In this document: positions 33,174 to 43,678 of the stretch, piece by piece
How positions within the stretch are numbered: the stretch's first letter is position 1
How the letters are laid out: the number at the start of each line of letters is the position of its first letter
NCBI RefSeq assembly: GCF_040518285.1
Contig: NZ_CP155449.1
Location: 3,534,001 to 3,598,000 of the forward strand
Direction of reading: 5' to 3'
Source of the DNA: Knoellia sp. S7-12
Lineage (GTDB): Bacteria > Actinomycetota > Actinomycetes > Actinomycetales > Dermatophilaceae
Length of the DNA stretch: 64,000 bases
Notes under the pieces: generated by a model
The model's input: the letters and a program-made list of their open reading frames with translations, nothing else
Told to the model about the DNA's origin: nothing
Databases searched by the model: none
Translations under genes and position numbers: made by a program

Positions 33174-35132
33174 TCAGTTCGAGTCCCTCCCGTTCAGTCG
33201 GGACTGAACGATCCAGCGAACCGGGTCCTCGACCGTCGGCTCGAAGGCGCAGTAGAGGCCCGTGCGGATCCGTCGGTCCAGCACCTGCCCCGCCGCCGGC
33301 AGGTCCGCGCCAATGCGCGCCACAGCGGTGCGCATCGAGCGCGTGACGTTGAGGCGGGCCCGCTCCGCCGCCGAGGACGCCCTTCGGCTGCGCCCGGAGA
33401 GGCCGAAGGCCGCGGCCAACTGCCCGACGAACTCGTCACACTCCTGTTGAAGAGTCGCGGCGCGCTGGTCGGCCCCGTTGTCGAGCGCGTCCTCGATCTC
33501 GGTGCGCAACTGCTCGACTCGGCGCCGGTAGGCGCGGCGAGCTCCGGCATCGAGCAGCTCACCGGCATCCCCCAAGCGATGCCGGTCGGGACCGTCGATG
33601 GCAACGCCCTCGACGACGTCGACGAGGTCCAGCACGTGCCGCTCGACACCGGGGGCGCGGACCAGCTCGGCCAGGTAGCGCAGGCCCTTGGTCGCGGGCA
33701 GCCGGGATCTGACCCCGTCGCAGCTCACGCTCCAGACGGCTCCATCGAGGGCCAGCAACGCCGTCGTGCCCGTGGGTGACGTTGACCTGGCGAAATGATC
33801 GAGGAGCGCCTGGTCGCTGGCGGGGAGTGTCACGTCGAGCCCGGCCAGAACACTTTTGGCGCGGGCTGCCTCCACCGTGGCTGCTGCCCGGTTCCCGGCC
33901 TGCTCGTGCAGGCCGACCAGGCCGAGGAAAAGCTCCACCCGGAGGACCGGCAGGCCACTCGGCACGGCATCCAGCGCCTGCTCCATCGTGCTGATCGCCT
34001 CGGCCAGGTCGCCTGAGGCGGCAAGCACCAGGGCTTGCGCGCGATCCGCCTTTGCCCGCAGCCTGGGCACGTCCAGACCCCGGGCCCGGTCCATCACCTC
34101 GTCGCACGCGACCCTCGCCGCCTCGACCCGTGAGGCCGCCAGCTCGGCCTCGACCACGAGGGCGAGCAGCTCGACACCCCGCAGTCGGTCCGGCCCGACC
34201 ATCCGCAGGCCACGCGTCGCAGCGGCGAGCGCCAGGTCGACATCGCCAAGGGCCAGGTGCAGCCGTGCCACGGGGAGCAGGGCCTGCAGGTGGGCGTCCT
34301 TGCCGACGAGAAGCGCCTCTGCGTCGGCAAGCAGTCCCTGCCTGATGCGCAGGTCGGCGAGTGCAATCGCGGGATGCCAGCTGGGAATCGGCATGCACCG
34401 CTCGAACTCGGCCAGCGACCCAGCCAGGATCGACTCCGCCTCGGCCCACCGCCCCAGCTCGATCAGGGCGGTGCCCTGCACGGCGGAGCAGTGGCTGTTG
34501 AGGAAGACCTGGGACCCGGGCGCTGAGCCGATCAGCCCGACCCGGCGCAGGTCGTCCACCCAGTGGCTTGCCCGGTCGAACTCCGCCGAGTAGTAGCACG
34601 CGGTGAAGAACGAGCACACGCCCATGCTTGCCGCGTCGCGGTCGTTCGCCGGGCCGCACCACAGGGCGATGGCCTCGTCGAGCATGAGCATGCCGTCGGC
34701 GACTTCGCCTGCCTGGACGCAGGCGAGACCCCCGTCGGCGAGAGCCTTGGCCTCGAGGTCGACGTCACCGAAGCGGCGTGCACGGTCGAGTGCGAGTCCG
34801 GCCCTGGAGCGCAGCTCCGTCGGGTCGTCGACATCGCAGCCGAGGCCAGCGATCGCCACCCAACCCTGCTCGAGGCAGTCCGGCTCGTCGCGCACCAGGC
34901 GATCGGCTCTTCCGAACCACACCTTGGCGGCAGTCCGGTTGCCGACGAACGTCTCGAAGGCCCCGCCGAGGCGGGCACACACGACAGCCGATCGCCGGAC
35001 GTCGCCGACGTCGGTGAATCGGCGCAGCGCGACTGACAGTTCATCCATCCCCGTCTGGATCCGGCCGACCTCGAAGGCTGCCTCGGCCCGGTCGAGGGCC
35101 TCGATCGCGCCTGCGTCCGGCTCGGTGGCCAC
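33174..35132 (-). CDS. TPR-repeat protein with regulator-type C-terminal domain
   Basis: 652 residues. Residues ~1-450 are helical TPR-like repeats (many A-x-A-L-x-L-G pairs). The C-terminal ~170 residues (KGLRYLAELVRAPGVERHVLDLV through AERARLNVTRSMRTAVARI) are seen in large actinobacterial ATPase/cyclase-type regulators, usually with an HTH or kinase module that is absent here. No membrane segment. A cytoplasmic sensor or scaffold is inferred. Paired with the MBL-fold gene; divergent from guaB1. Confidence 0.75.
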   Translation of the reverse strand: MATEPDAGAIEALDRAEAAFEVGRIQTGMDELSVALRRFTDVGDVRRSAVVCARLGGAFETFVGNRTAAKVWFGRADRLVRDEPDCLEQGWVAIAGLGCDVDDPTELRSRAGLALDRARRFGDVDLEAKALADGGLACVQAGEVADGMLMLDEAIALWCGPANDRDAASMGVCSFFTACYYSAEFDRASHWVDDLRRVGLIGSAPGSQVFLNSHCSAVQGTALIELGRWAEAESILAGSLAEFERCMPIPSWHPAIALADLRIRQGLLADAEALLVGKDAHLQALLPVARLHLALGDVDLALAAATRGLRMVGPDRLRGVELLALVVEAELAASRVEAARVACDEVMDRARGLDVPRLRAKADRAQALVLAASGDLAEAISTMEQALDAVPSGLPVLRVELFLGLVGLHEQAGNRAAATVEAARAKSVLAGLDVTLPASDQALLDHFARSTSPTGTTALLALDGAVWSVSCDGVRSRLPATKGLRYLAELVRAPGVERHVLDLVDVVEGVAIDGPDRHRLGDAGELLDAGARRAYRRRVEQLRTEIEDALDNGADQRAATLQQECDEFVGQLAAAFGLSGRSRRASSAAERARLNVTRSMRTAVARIGADLPAAGQVLDRRIRTGLYCAFEPTVEDPVRWIVQSRLNGRDSN

Positions 35133-35259
35133 CCTCGGATTCTACGGCTGGTCCTGGCAATGCACGGGAGGATCGACAGGAATGGCCGGCCCGTGCGAGC
35201 AATGCGCATCGGTGTCGTGCCATGTGGATGATCGGGTCGCCAACACCTGCAACTCCTAG

Positions 35260-36705
<1,446 letters not shown>

Positions 36706-36722
36706 CCCGGGGAGGTGTGCGC

Positions 36723-37715
36723 GTGAGGTCCCGTCGAACGATCGCGTATGCCGTCCTCGCGGCTTTCGTGCTCGCCCTCACCGTCGTTGTCGGCTGGTTC
36801 ACGACGCCGCGAACCGCCGGTCTCGAGGGCGAGTGGGAGACCGCTGCCGTGCGCGGTGACGTGCTCGGTGGGCGGGCCCTCGTGGGCGCCGGCTCGACAG
36901 TCGCCATCGACCTCGTGAGTGGCACCCGCATCACCCTCGGCTCGGTGACCGACGGAACCCGGGCCATCGGCGCGGGACGGCTCCTCGTCCTGCACCAGAC
37001 GACCCTCGACGGAGCCGGACTTGACGGTGGCTCGCGCTGGACGTGGCAGGGCCCGCCTGCCCACCAGATCGCCCTCGTCGCGGCCGGCCCGTCGACGACC
37101 GTCGTCCAGGTCTGCGGCGGGACACCCGTCGCCTGCCGGCTCATCGGGGTCGGCACCAACGGCAAGCAGTCATGGCAGACACCCCAACCGACCGCGACCG
37201 GCATCTCGAAGCCAACCGTCGGAACGGACGGCAACCTGCCGACCGTGGGAGTCCTCACCGCTGCCGACGGCACGCTCCTGCTCGTCGACCCCGGCACCAG
37301 CCGCGTGGTGCTGCGACCTGCGGCAACCGCATCCGTCGGGCGTGACGGGACTTTGACCCTGAGCGGGACAACGGGCGAGCAGTGCATTCGCACGAGGTTC
37401 CAGACCCTCGACCGGTCCTCGACCGTGCCCAGCCCGGGACCCTGCCCCGCCGGCGGATCCGACGCCGCCGCAGGGTCCGCGGCCGAAGCCCCAGCCGAGT
37501 CCACAGCCGCTGCGACGACCCGGACCACCTCGACCCGCTCCCACGTGTGGTGGTGGCCCTTCGGCGACGGGAGACCGACGCTGGAGGTGAGCGGACGGCA
37601 TACCGGCAAGGTTGTCAGTCGGGACGCGCTCCAGACCCTGCGCGTCGATGACGCCGGACTCACGGTGCTCGACGGTGAGACCGTGCGGCGCTACGCCTGG
37701 GTCACCGCCGACTGA
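36723..37715 (+). CDS. Membrane-anchored extracytoplasmic protein, beta-rich
   Basis: 330 residues: a basic start, one membrane helix (about 8-25), then a beta-rich domain with repeated short GT.. strands and a Thr/Ala-rich linker, ending in another beta segment. No family recognised; the pattern is compatible with a propeller-like fold. GTG 36723 is chosen for GGGGAGG 7 nt upstream; GTG 36702 overlaps the guaB1 stop. Converges with the next gene and overlaps it by 14 bp. Confidence 0.68.
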   Translation: MRSRRTIAYAVLAAFVLALTVVVGWFTTPRTAGLEGEWETAAVRGDVLGGRALVGAGSTVAIDLVSGTRITLGSVTDGTRAIGAGRLLVLHQTTLDGAGLDGGSRWTWQGPPAHQIALVAAGPSTTVVQVCGGTPVACRLIGVGTNGKQSWQTPQPTATGISKPTVGTDGNLPTVGVLTAADGTLLLVDPGTSRVVLRPAATASVGRDGTLTLSGTTGEQCIRTRFQTLDRSSTVPSPGPCPAGGSDAAAGSAAEAPAESTAAATTRTTSTRSHVWWWPFGDGRPTLEVSGRHTGKVVSRDALQTLRVDDAGLTVLDGETVRRYAWVTAD

Positions 37716-38292
37716 GCGTCTCGAGGTAGCCGATGACTGCGGCGGTCCACCACCCGAGCTGCGAGACGGCGAGGCTGATGATCATCGCGATGCGGTGTCG
37801 TCGCGGAAGTTCCGCAATCCGATGGATCCGCGGCTTGAGGAGACTGAGTCGCGCCCCCAACCGGCGCACGCCCACGCCGTTGTTGACCAGGGCCAGGACG
37901 GCCAGCTGTTTGACCCAAGCCGTCGGCTCGCGCAGATCGGGGCCGAGGAACGCGCCCGTGACGATGATGAGGAGCAGGCCCATCCAGACGAGTGGATGCG
38001 CCACCTCGCCGATCCGCAGGGAGTCCCTGAAGGTGCGCAGTCCGGACAGCCAGACGAGCCCGTGCCAGTCCACGAGCGTCACGGCGCCGAAGGCGACGAC
38101 CAGGCCGAGCAGATGGCCACCGAGCGCCACATCGTGCCCCACTCCGGAGGCCCTGGTGTAGGGTGACACCGCGAGGGCGAGCGCCCAGCCCGCCGTGACC
38201 GCCGCATGCCAACGCCACTGGACGTGACGCATGGCCGAGGCCCATGGGCGAGGCGACCTCCCTTCCACAGAAGAGTCGGTGGACGAGCTCAT
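37702..38292 (-). CDS. Four-TM membrane protein of unknown function
   Basis: 196 residues with four or five membrane helices (WHAAVTAGWALALAV, GGHLLGLVVAFGAVTL, HPLVWMGLLLIIVTGAF, MIISLAVSQLGWWTAAVIG). Overall style resembles small heme/CopD-like membrane proteins, but I cannot assign a family. ATG 38292 is tentative; ATG 38232 (MRHVQWRWH) starts just before the first helix and is equally possible. Divergent from the next gene. Confidence 0.6.
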   Translation of the reverse strand: MSSSTDSSVEGRSPRPWASAMRHVQWRWHAAVTAGWALALAVSPYTRASGVGHDVALGGHLLGLVVAFGAVTLVDWHGLVWLSGLRTFRDSLRIGEVAHPLVWMGLLLIIVTGAFLGPDLREPTAWVKQLAVLALVNNGVGVRRLGARLSLLKPRIHRIAELPRRHRIAMIISLAVSQLGWWTAAVIGYLETLSRR

Positions 38293-38410
38293 GGCCACAT
38301 ACAAGGCCATGGGTGGGCAAAGCGTGCCCAAATCGAACTATTTGAGGGTTTCTGGCGACCAAATGAGCCATTCGTCCGTTTCGCGCGGGACGGACCGGGA
38401 GCATGGTGAT

Positions 38411-39151
38411 GTGGGAAAACATTCCGGATCGGGAGCTGGCCCGGTGACAGCCGCGGTGATTGCTGGCGTCGTCCTCGTCACGGCCGGTGGCACGTGGGCC
38501 ATGGGCTCGATCCTCAGCGATGACGGGGCAACCGCCAAGGCCGCTCCCAGCACCTCGACGAGCGTGACGGCAACGGCAACGGCCTCGCCGACCACGACAC
38601 CCTCGACATCGCCCTCAGCCAGCACCCCTGACCCGTCGGCAGCCTCCGACGAGGCGCGCGCCGCCTGCGTCGCGCAGGTGGGTGCTGCCGAGAAGCTGGC
38701 CACTGCGGTTGCGGGATCGGCCCTGCACTGGAAGCAGCACACCGATGCCTACCTCGACAGGATTGATCGACGCATCAGCCTCGCCGAGACCAAGAGGATC
38801 TACGCGGCGTCCAGGGCCCACGGGCTCGCCGACGAGAAGGCCGTGGCCGCGACAACGAAGGCCTTCACCGCCACGGGGGCAGCCTGCGTCGAGGCGACCA
38901 CAGTGCTGCCGAACGATGCCGCTGTCGGCGCCTGCTCGACTCGGCTCGCGGCGTTGGATGGCGTGCGGACCACGGGCACGACGGTGCAAGACCAGTGGTC
39001 CGTCCACATGCGGATGATGGCTGGCAAGGCGCACACGGAGACCGGCCTCTATCACGAGCGGTGGGTCAAGGCAGTGAACAGTTCCAGGACCAGCCTGGCC
39101 GCCTACGCCAAGGCGGCGGCGGCGGTCGCCAAGGCGCCAGCCTGCGCGTGA
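38411..39151 (+). CDS. Exported or anchored protein with Ser/Thr linker, unknown
   Basis: About 246 residues: membrane helix near residues 10-30, a Thr/Ser/Ala/Pro linker, then a helical extracytoplasmic domain with five cysteines (AACVAQV, GAACVEA, GACSTRL and a terminal APACA). No family recognised. GTG 38411 has GGGAG 9 nt upstream; ATG 38363 further upstream is possible and would add 16 residues. Confidence 0.6.
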   Translation: MGKHSGSGAGPVTAAVIAGVVLVTAGGTWAMGSILSDDGATAKAAPSTSTSVTATATASPTTTPSTSPSASTPDPSAASDEARAACVAQVGAAEKLATAVAGSALHWKQHTDAYLDRIDRRISLAETKRIYAASRAHGLADEKAVAATTKAFTATGAACVEATTVLPNDAAVGACSTRLAALDGVRTTGTTVQDQWSVHMRMMAGKAHTETGLYHERWVKAVNSSRTSLAAYAKAAAAVAKAPACA

Positions 39152-39167
39152 TCGGTACGTTGTCGTC

Positions 39168-40367
39168 ATGACCTATGACGTCGCCGCAGTCCGCTCGCTC
39201 TTCCCCGCGCTGCTCGAAGGCGCTGCCCACTTCGACGGGCCCGGTGGCTCTCAGACCCCCACCCCGGTGGCGGAGGCAGTGCGCGACACGTTGGTGTCGG
39301 CGATCTCCAACCGTGGTGATGTCACGGCGAGCGAGCAGCGGGCAGAGTCGGTTGTCGTCGAGGCTCGCGCAGCCATGGCGGACCTGCTCGGCGCAGACCC
39401 TCGCGGCATCGTCTTCGGACGGAGCGCCACGGCCCTGACCTATGACCTGTCGCGCGCACTGGCCCGCACCTGGAAGCCCGGCGACGAGGTCATCGTCACC
39501 CGCCTCGACCACGACTCCAACATCCGCCCCTGGGTGCAGGCTGCCGAGTCGGTGGGGGCCGTCGTCAAGTGGGCCGACTTCGAGCCCGACACCGGTGAGC
39601 TGCACTCCGACGCCGTGACGTCGCTGATCACCGAGCGCACCCGGCTCGTCGCGACGAGCGCTGCCTCCAACCTCATCGGCACCAAGCCGCCGGTGTGCAA
39701 GATCGCCCGCGCCGTCCATGAGGTCGGCGCCCTGCACTGGGTCGACGGGGTGCACGCGACGGCGCACGCCTCGGTCGACCTCGACGCGTTGGGCGTGGAC
39801 TTCTGGACGTGCTCGCCCTACAAGTTCCTCGGACCGCACCTCGGGGTCGTGGCGGCCTCACCTGCACTGCTCGAGACCCTGACGATGGACAAGTTGCTGC
39901 CGTCGAGCGACGCTGTGCCAGAACGGTTCGAGCTCGGCACCCTGCCCTATGAGCTGTTGGCCGGGACAACCGCCGCGGTCAACGTGCTCGCCGGGCTGGA
40001 CCCGTCAGCGACCGGGTCGCGGCGCGAGCGGATCCTTGCGGGATTCGAAGCGTTGGAGGAGCACGAGCACCGCCTCCTCGACCGGCTCGAAGCCGGACTG
40101 CTGGGTATGCCGGGTGTGCAACTCTTCTCGAACGCTCGCAAACGCACGCCGACAGTTCTTTTCACCGTGGAGGGGAAGTCGCCCCAGGACGTGCGCCGGG
40201 CGCTCGCCGAGAGCGGCGTCAATGCGCCGGCCGGGCACTTCTATGCGATCGAGGCCTCTCGCCACCTGGGCCTGAGCGACGAGGGAGGCGTCCGGGTGGG
40301 GCTCGCGCCCTACACCGATGGCAACGACATCGACCGCCTCCTCGCCGCGCTCGCCGACCTCAGCTGA
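39168..40367 (+). CDS. Class V aminotransferase, cysteine-desulfurase-like
   Basis: 399 residues. PLP-lysine in CSPYKFLGPH (Lys219), substrate and cofactor elements HFDGPGGSQTP, TRLDHDSNIRPW and WVDGVHATAH. The group is the cysteine-desulfurase-like subfamily; no conserved catalytic cysteine loop is visible in the C-terminal third, so desulfurase activity is uncertain. ATG 39168 follows the preceding stop by 16 bp. Ends before a strong terminator. Confidence 0.85.
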   Translation: MTYDVAAVRSLFPALLEGAAHFDGPGGSQTPTPVAEAVRDTLVSAISNRGDVTASEQRAESVVVEARAAMADLLGADPRGIVFGRSATALTYDLSRALARTWKPGDEVIVTRLDHDSNIRPWVQAAESVGAVVKWADFEPDTGELHSDAVTSLITERTRLVATSAASNLIGTKPPVCKIARAVHEVGALHWVDGVHATAHASVDLDALGVDFWTCSPYKFLGPHLGVVAASPALLETLTMDKLLPSSDAVPERFELGTLPYELLAGTTAAVNVLAGLDPSATGSRRERILAGFEALEEHEHRLLDRLEAGLLGMPGVQLFSNARKRTPTVLFTVEGKSPQDVRRALAESGVNAPAGHFYAIEASRHLGLSDEGGVRVGLAPYTDGNDIDRLLAALADLS

Positions 40368-40389
40368 CGCCAGCTCATCTCGACTCGTT

Positions 40390-40433
40390 GCGTCTGCGGA
40401 TGTGGCGGCTAGAACGGCCACATCCGCAGACGC
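40390..40433. terminator. Strong bidirectional terminator
   Basis: A 17-bp perfect stem (40390-40406 with 40417-40433), 10-nt loop, between two convergent genes (stop at 40367 on plus, at 40455 on minus). Confidence 0.9.
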
Positions 40434-40454
40434 CAGAAATAGGGCCGGAGTGAG

Positions 40455-41789
40455 TCAGTGGGTCGGAGTGAGGAAGGCCTGGCGGGTGATGTCGCCGATG
40501 GACGCGGCGCCGGAGAGGCCCATCGTCAGGTCGAGCTCGGCGATGACGTTGTCGATGACGTCGCGCACCCCAGCGGCGCCGTCGAGCGCCAGCCCGTAGA
40601 CATGGGGTCGGCCGATGAGCGTCGCATCGGCACCCAGTGCCAGTGCCACGAAGACATCGGCACCTGTCCGGATGCCGCTGTCGAGGAGGACCACGGGGTC
40701 TGGCCCGAGGCGTTCACGGATCGCGACGAGGGCATCCAGTGACGCGATTGAGCGGTCGACCTGTCGCCCGCCGTGGTTCGACACGATGATGCCGTCGATG
40801 CCCAGATCCACGGCGCGTTGGGCATCGTCAGGATGCAGAATTCCCTTGAGCAACACCGGCATTCGCGTCCGCTCGCGCAAGGTCTCGATGTGGGCCCATG
40901 ACAGGCCCGGGTTCGAGTAGATGTCGAGGAACGCCTCGACCGCGGCCCTCGGCTCGGGCGATCGCAGGTTGTCGCGGGTGCCTCCGGGGTGTCGGCGCGA
41001 CTGGTTGAGCAAGGTTCGTGCACCGCTGGCGGCGGCAATCAGCTTCTCTGCTCCCCTGGTCCCGGCCAGCGGTAAGGGCTCATCGCCAGCGGCAGCCACC
41101 CGTTCCCGCACGATCTGCATGAAGCGGGGGTCGGACGTGTATTGCGCGATGCCGATGCCCTGACTGAAGGGCAGCGAGCCAAGGTCGAGGTCCTGGGTGC
41201 GCCAGCCGAGCATCGTCGTGTCGAGGGTGACGACGAGGGCTCTCGCCCCAGCGGCCTCAGCGCGGCCGATGAGCGAATCGACGAGGTCCTCGTCGATCGA
41301 CCAGTAGAGCTGGTACCACCACGGCACGTCGCCCATCGCCTTCGCGGTCTCCTCCATCGGCGAACAGCCTTGGGTTGAGAAGATGTAGGGCGTTCTGGTG
41401 GCCGCAGCACCGCGGGCGATGTCGAGGTCGGAGTCCGGTGCGATGAGTTCTGCGGCGCCGACCGGCGCGAGCATGACCGGTGCTGTGAGGGGCGTCCCGA
41501 GGATCTCGGTGCGCAGGTCCCGGGTCGTGTTGCCGTGGAGCATCCGGGGCACGATCTGCCACCGGTCGAAGGCGGCGCGATTGGCTCGCACGGTCGCGCC
41601 GGCACCCGCGCCACCGGCGACATAGGCCCAGGCCCGAGGACTCATCTCCTTGCGGGCCCGTGTCTCGAGCTCGTCGGGGTCGGTGGGCACGCGCGGCGGT
41701 TGGCCCAGGGTGCCCCGGCGATAGATGGCGCTCTGGCGGGCCCGTCCGGGTCCGGGTCCCGACGTCTCTGGCGGGTTCTGCTCAGTCAC
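40455..41789 (-). CDS. FMN alpha-hydroxy-acid oxidase, lactate 2-monooxygenase-like
   Basis: 444 residues. FMN TIM barrel: APVGAAELIAPDSDLDIARGA, STQGCSPMEE, WWYQLYWSIDEDLVDSLI, and the active-site GIIVSNHGGRQVD with LLDSGIRTGADV and GADATLIGRPHVYGLA. Length and an insert of about 45 residues around SGARTLLNQSRRHPGGTRD make it closer to lactate 2-monooxygenase than to ~350-residue lactate dehydrogenases. Substrate inferred only by family. ATG 41789. Confidence 0.87.
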   Translation of the reverse strand: MTEQNPPETSGPGPGRARQSAIYRRGTLGQPPRVPTDPDELETRARKEMSPRAWAYVAGGAGAGATVRANRAAFDRWQIVPRMLHGNTTRDLRTEILGTPLTAPVMLAPVGAAELIAPDSDLDIARGAAATRTPYIFSTQGCSPMEETAKAMGDVPWWYQLYWSIDEDLVDSLIGRAEAAGARALVVTLDTTMLGWRTQDLDLGSLPFSQGIGIAQYTSDPRFMQIVRERVAAAGDEPLPLAGTRGAEKLIAAASGARTLLNQSRRHPGGTRDNLRSPEPRAAVEAFLDIYSNPGLSWAHIETLRERTRMPVLLKGILHPDDAQRAVDLGIDGIIVSNHGGRQVDRSIASLDALVAIRERLGPDPVVLLDSGIRTGADVFVALALGADATLIGRPHVYGLALDGAAGVRDVIDNVIAELDLTMGLSGAASIGDITRQAFLTPTH

Positions 41790-41824
41790 CCCGTCAAACT
41801 AGCCGCGAACGATCGTCGAAGGGG

Positions 41825-42526
41825 TCAGACCAAAGCCTTTGCGGCGGCGACGGCCGCGTCGTAGGCCGTCATGGCCAAGGCGCCACCGGTCGAGATCCGA
41901 CGGACGCCGAGCTCGCGCAGACGGTCGATCGACGGGTGATTGCCCACAGCCAGGAAATTGACGGGCAGCCCGAGAGCGACGATCGCCTCGAGGCCCTCCT
42001 CGTCGTTGACGAGTGGTGCGAAGAGGACGTCCGCGCCGGCATCGCGATATGCCGTGAGCCGGGCGATCGGGTCCTCCCCCAGGTCATAGAGGACGCTCTC
42101 GCAGCGAGCGGTCACGACGATGTTGTGCTGGCGCGCGGCCTCGACCACGGTCGCCACCCGCTCAACCGCTTCGTCGAAGGGCACGATCGCTGACGTTGCC
42201 GGGTCGTAGTCCTCGATCGACAGCCCACTCGCGCCCGCCTCCGCGAGAAGCTCGACGGTCCGCGCCACCCCGCCCTTCTCATGGGGGAAGCAGTCTGCCG
42301 AGTCGATGTTGAGCGGCACCGTGATGACGCTCGCGAGGAGTGCGACGTGGGCAACGAGCTCGTCGCGTGTCACCTCGAGGTCGGACTTGCCGAGGGTTGC
42401 CGCGTGCCCGGAACTGGTCGTGGCAAGCGCGGTGAAGCCCGCATCCTCGAGGCACCGGGCGGACCCTGCGTCAAAGGCGTTGGGCATGACAAAGAGGCCG
42501 TTCTCGTGGAGCTCTGCGAAGGTCAT
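41825..42526 (-). CDS. Isocitrate lyase/PEP mutase family protein
   Basis: 233 residues. FAELHENGLFVMPNAFDAGSARCLEDAG, ATTSSGHAATLG, LNIDSADCFPHEKGG, GLSIEDYDP and VVTARCESVL match the PEP-mutase-like superfamily that cleaves or forms C-C or C-P bonds on oxaloacetate-type substrates. Short for a true isocitrate lyase. ATG 42526 has GGCAGG at 9-nt spacing; ATG 42535 lies directly on that site. Divergent from the PHP gene; long in-frame extension upstream is antisense and rejected. Confidence 0.85.
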   Translation of the reverse strand: MTFAELHENGLFVMPNAFDAGSARCLEDAGFTALATTSSGHAATLGKSDLEVTRDELVAHVALLASVITVPLNIDSADCFPHEKGGVARTVELLAEAGASGLSIEDYDPATSAIVPFDEAVERVATVVEAARQHNIVVTARCESVLYDLGEDPIARLTAYRDAGADVLFAPLVNDEEGLEAIVALGLPVNFLAVGNHPSIDRLRELGVRRISTGGALAMTAYDAAVAAAKALV

Positions 42527-42574
42527 GCTCGACATCCTGCCGGAGCCCACCGACACAGCCCGTGGCTCATGACC

Positions 42575-43645
42575 ATGGGTGAGACTGGAGGCATGGTTGC
42601 GCTGCTCACTCCACTCGAAGCTCCGGTCGAACCCACCGAGGCGCTGCGACGGATCGCCTTCCTCCTCGAGCGGACCCGCGCGGGCACCTATCGCGTCGAG
42701 GCGTTCCGCAACGCGGTCAAGGCCCTCAAAGAGGTCGACGACGACGAGCTCGAGGAACGCGTCGAGGCCGGCACCCTCCAGGAGATTCAGGGCATCGGAA
42801 AGTCGACATCTGCGGTCGTGGAGGAGGCAGCGAAGGGCGAGCTGCCGGCATACCTCGCGTCGTTGCAGGACAAGACCGGCGGTCCGCTCGTCAGCGGAGG
42901 TGGGGATCTGTATGCCGCTTTGCGCGGCGACTGCCACCTCCACTCCGACTGGTCCGATGGGGGTTCGCCCATCGACGAGATGGTGCTCACCGGGATCGAA
43001 CTCGGTCACGAATGGATGGTTCTCACTGATCACAGCCCGCAGTTGCGGATCGCCAACGGACTCACCGTTGAGCGGCTGACCAAGCAGATCGCCATCGTGG
43101 ATGCGATCAATCGCGGTGTGGGAGAGGCATTCCGGCTGTTCAAGGGGATCGAGGTCGACATCCTCGATGACGGCAGTCTCGACCAGACCGACGCGATGCT
43201 GGCCAAGCTCGACTTCGTGACTGCGTCGGTCCACAGCAAGCTCAAGATGAACGCAGCGCCGATGACCAAGCGCATGGTTGCGGCCGTCCTCAACCCGCGC
43301 GTCAACGTCCTCGGGCACTGCACCGGGAGGCTCGTCGAGGGTTCGCGGGGCACTCGAGCACAGTCGGATTTCGATGCCCGCGCCGTTTTTGAGGCATGCC
43401 TCGAGGGCAACACTGCGGTCGAGATCAACAGCCGCCCTGAGCGGCGCGATCCGCCGGACGAGCTCATCGAGCTGGCCCTCGAGATCGGTTGTCTCTTCTC
43501 GATCGACTCCGATGCGCACGCGCCGGGACAGCTCGACATGAAGGCCTACGGATGTGAACGCGCCGAGCAACTCGAGGTTCCGTGGGACCGGATCATCACG
43601 ACCTGGGACGCCAACAAGCTTCACTCGTGGGCCAACCCCACCTGA
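42575..43645 (+). CDS. PHP-domain phosphoesterase with N-terminal helix-hairpin-helix region
   Basis: 356 residues. The N-terminus (LRRIAFLLERTRAGTYRVEAFRNAVKAL and LQEIQGIGKSTSAVVEEAAKG) is the HhH region also found in family X polymerases; the C-terminal PHP domain has DCHLHSDWSDG, LTDHSPQL, KGIEVDIL, VLGHCTGRL and the end IDSDAHAPGQ, so metal ligands look complete. The polymerase palm is missing. A DNA-repair phosphoesterase or histidinol-phosphatase-like role is possible. ATG 42575; ATG 42593 would be an alternative. Confidence 0.85.
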   Translation: MGETGGMVALLTPLEAPVEPTEALRRIAFLLERTRAGTYRVEAFRNAVKALKEVDDDELEERVEAGTLQEIQGIGKSTSAVVEEAAKGELPAYLASLQDKTGGPLVSGGGDLYAALRGDCHLHSDWSDGGSPIDEMVLTGIELGHEWMVLTDHSPQLRIANGLTVERLTKQIAIVDAINRGVGEAFRLFKGIEVDILDDGSLDQTDAMLAKLDFVTASVHSKLKMNAAPMTKRMVAAVLNPRVNVLGHCTGRLVEGSRGTRAQSDFDARAVFEACLEGNTAVEINSRPERRDPPDELIELALEIGCLFSIDSDAHAPGQLDMKAYGCERAEQLEVPWDRIITTWDANKLHSWANPT

Positions 43646-43678
43646 CACAACCACCGGCCAGCCGGACATAGACGAGTC

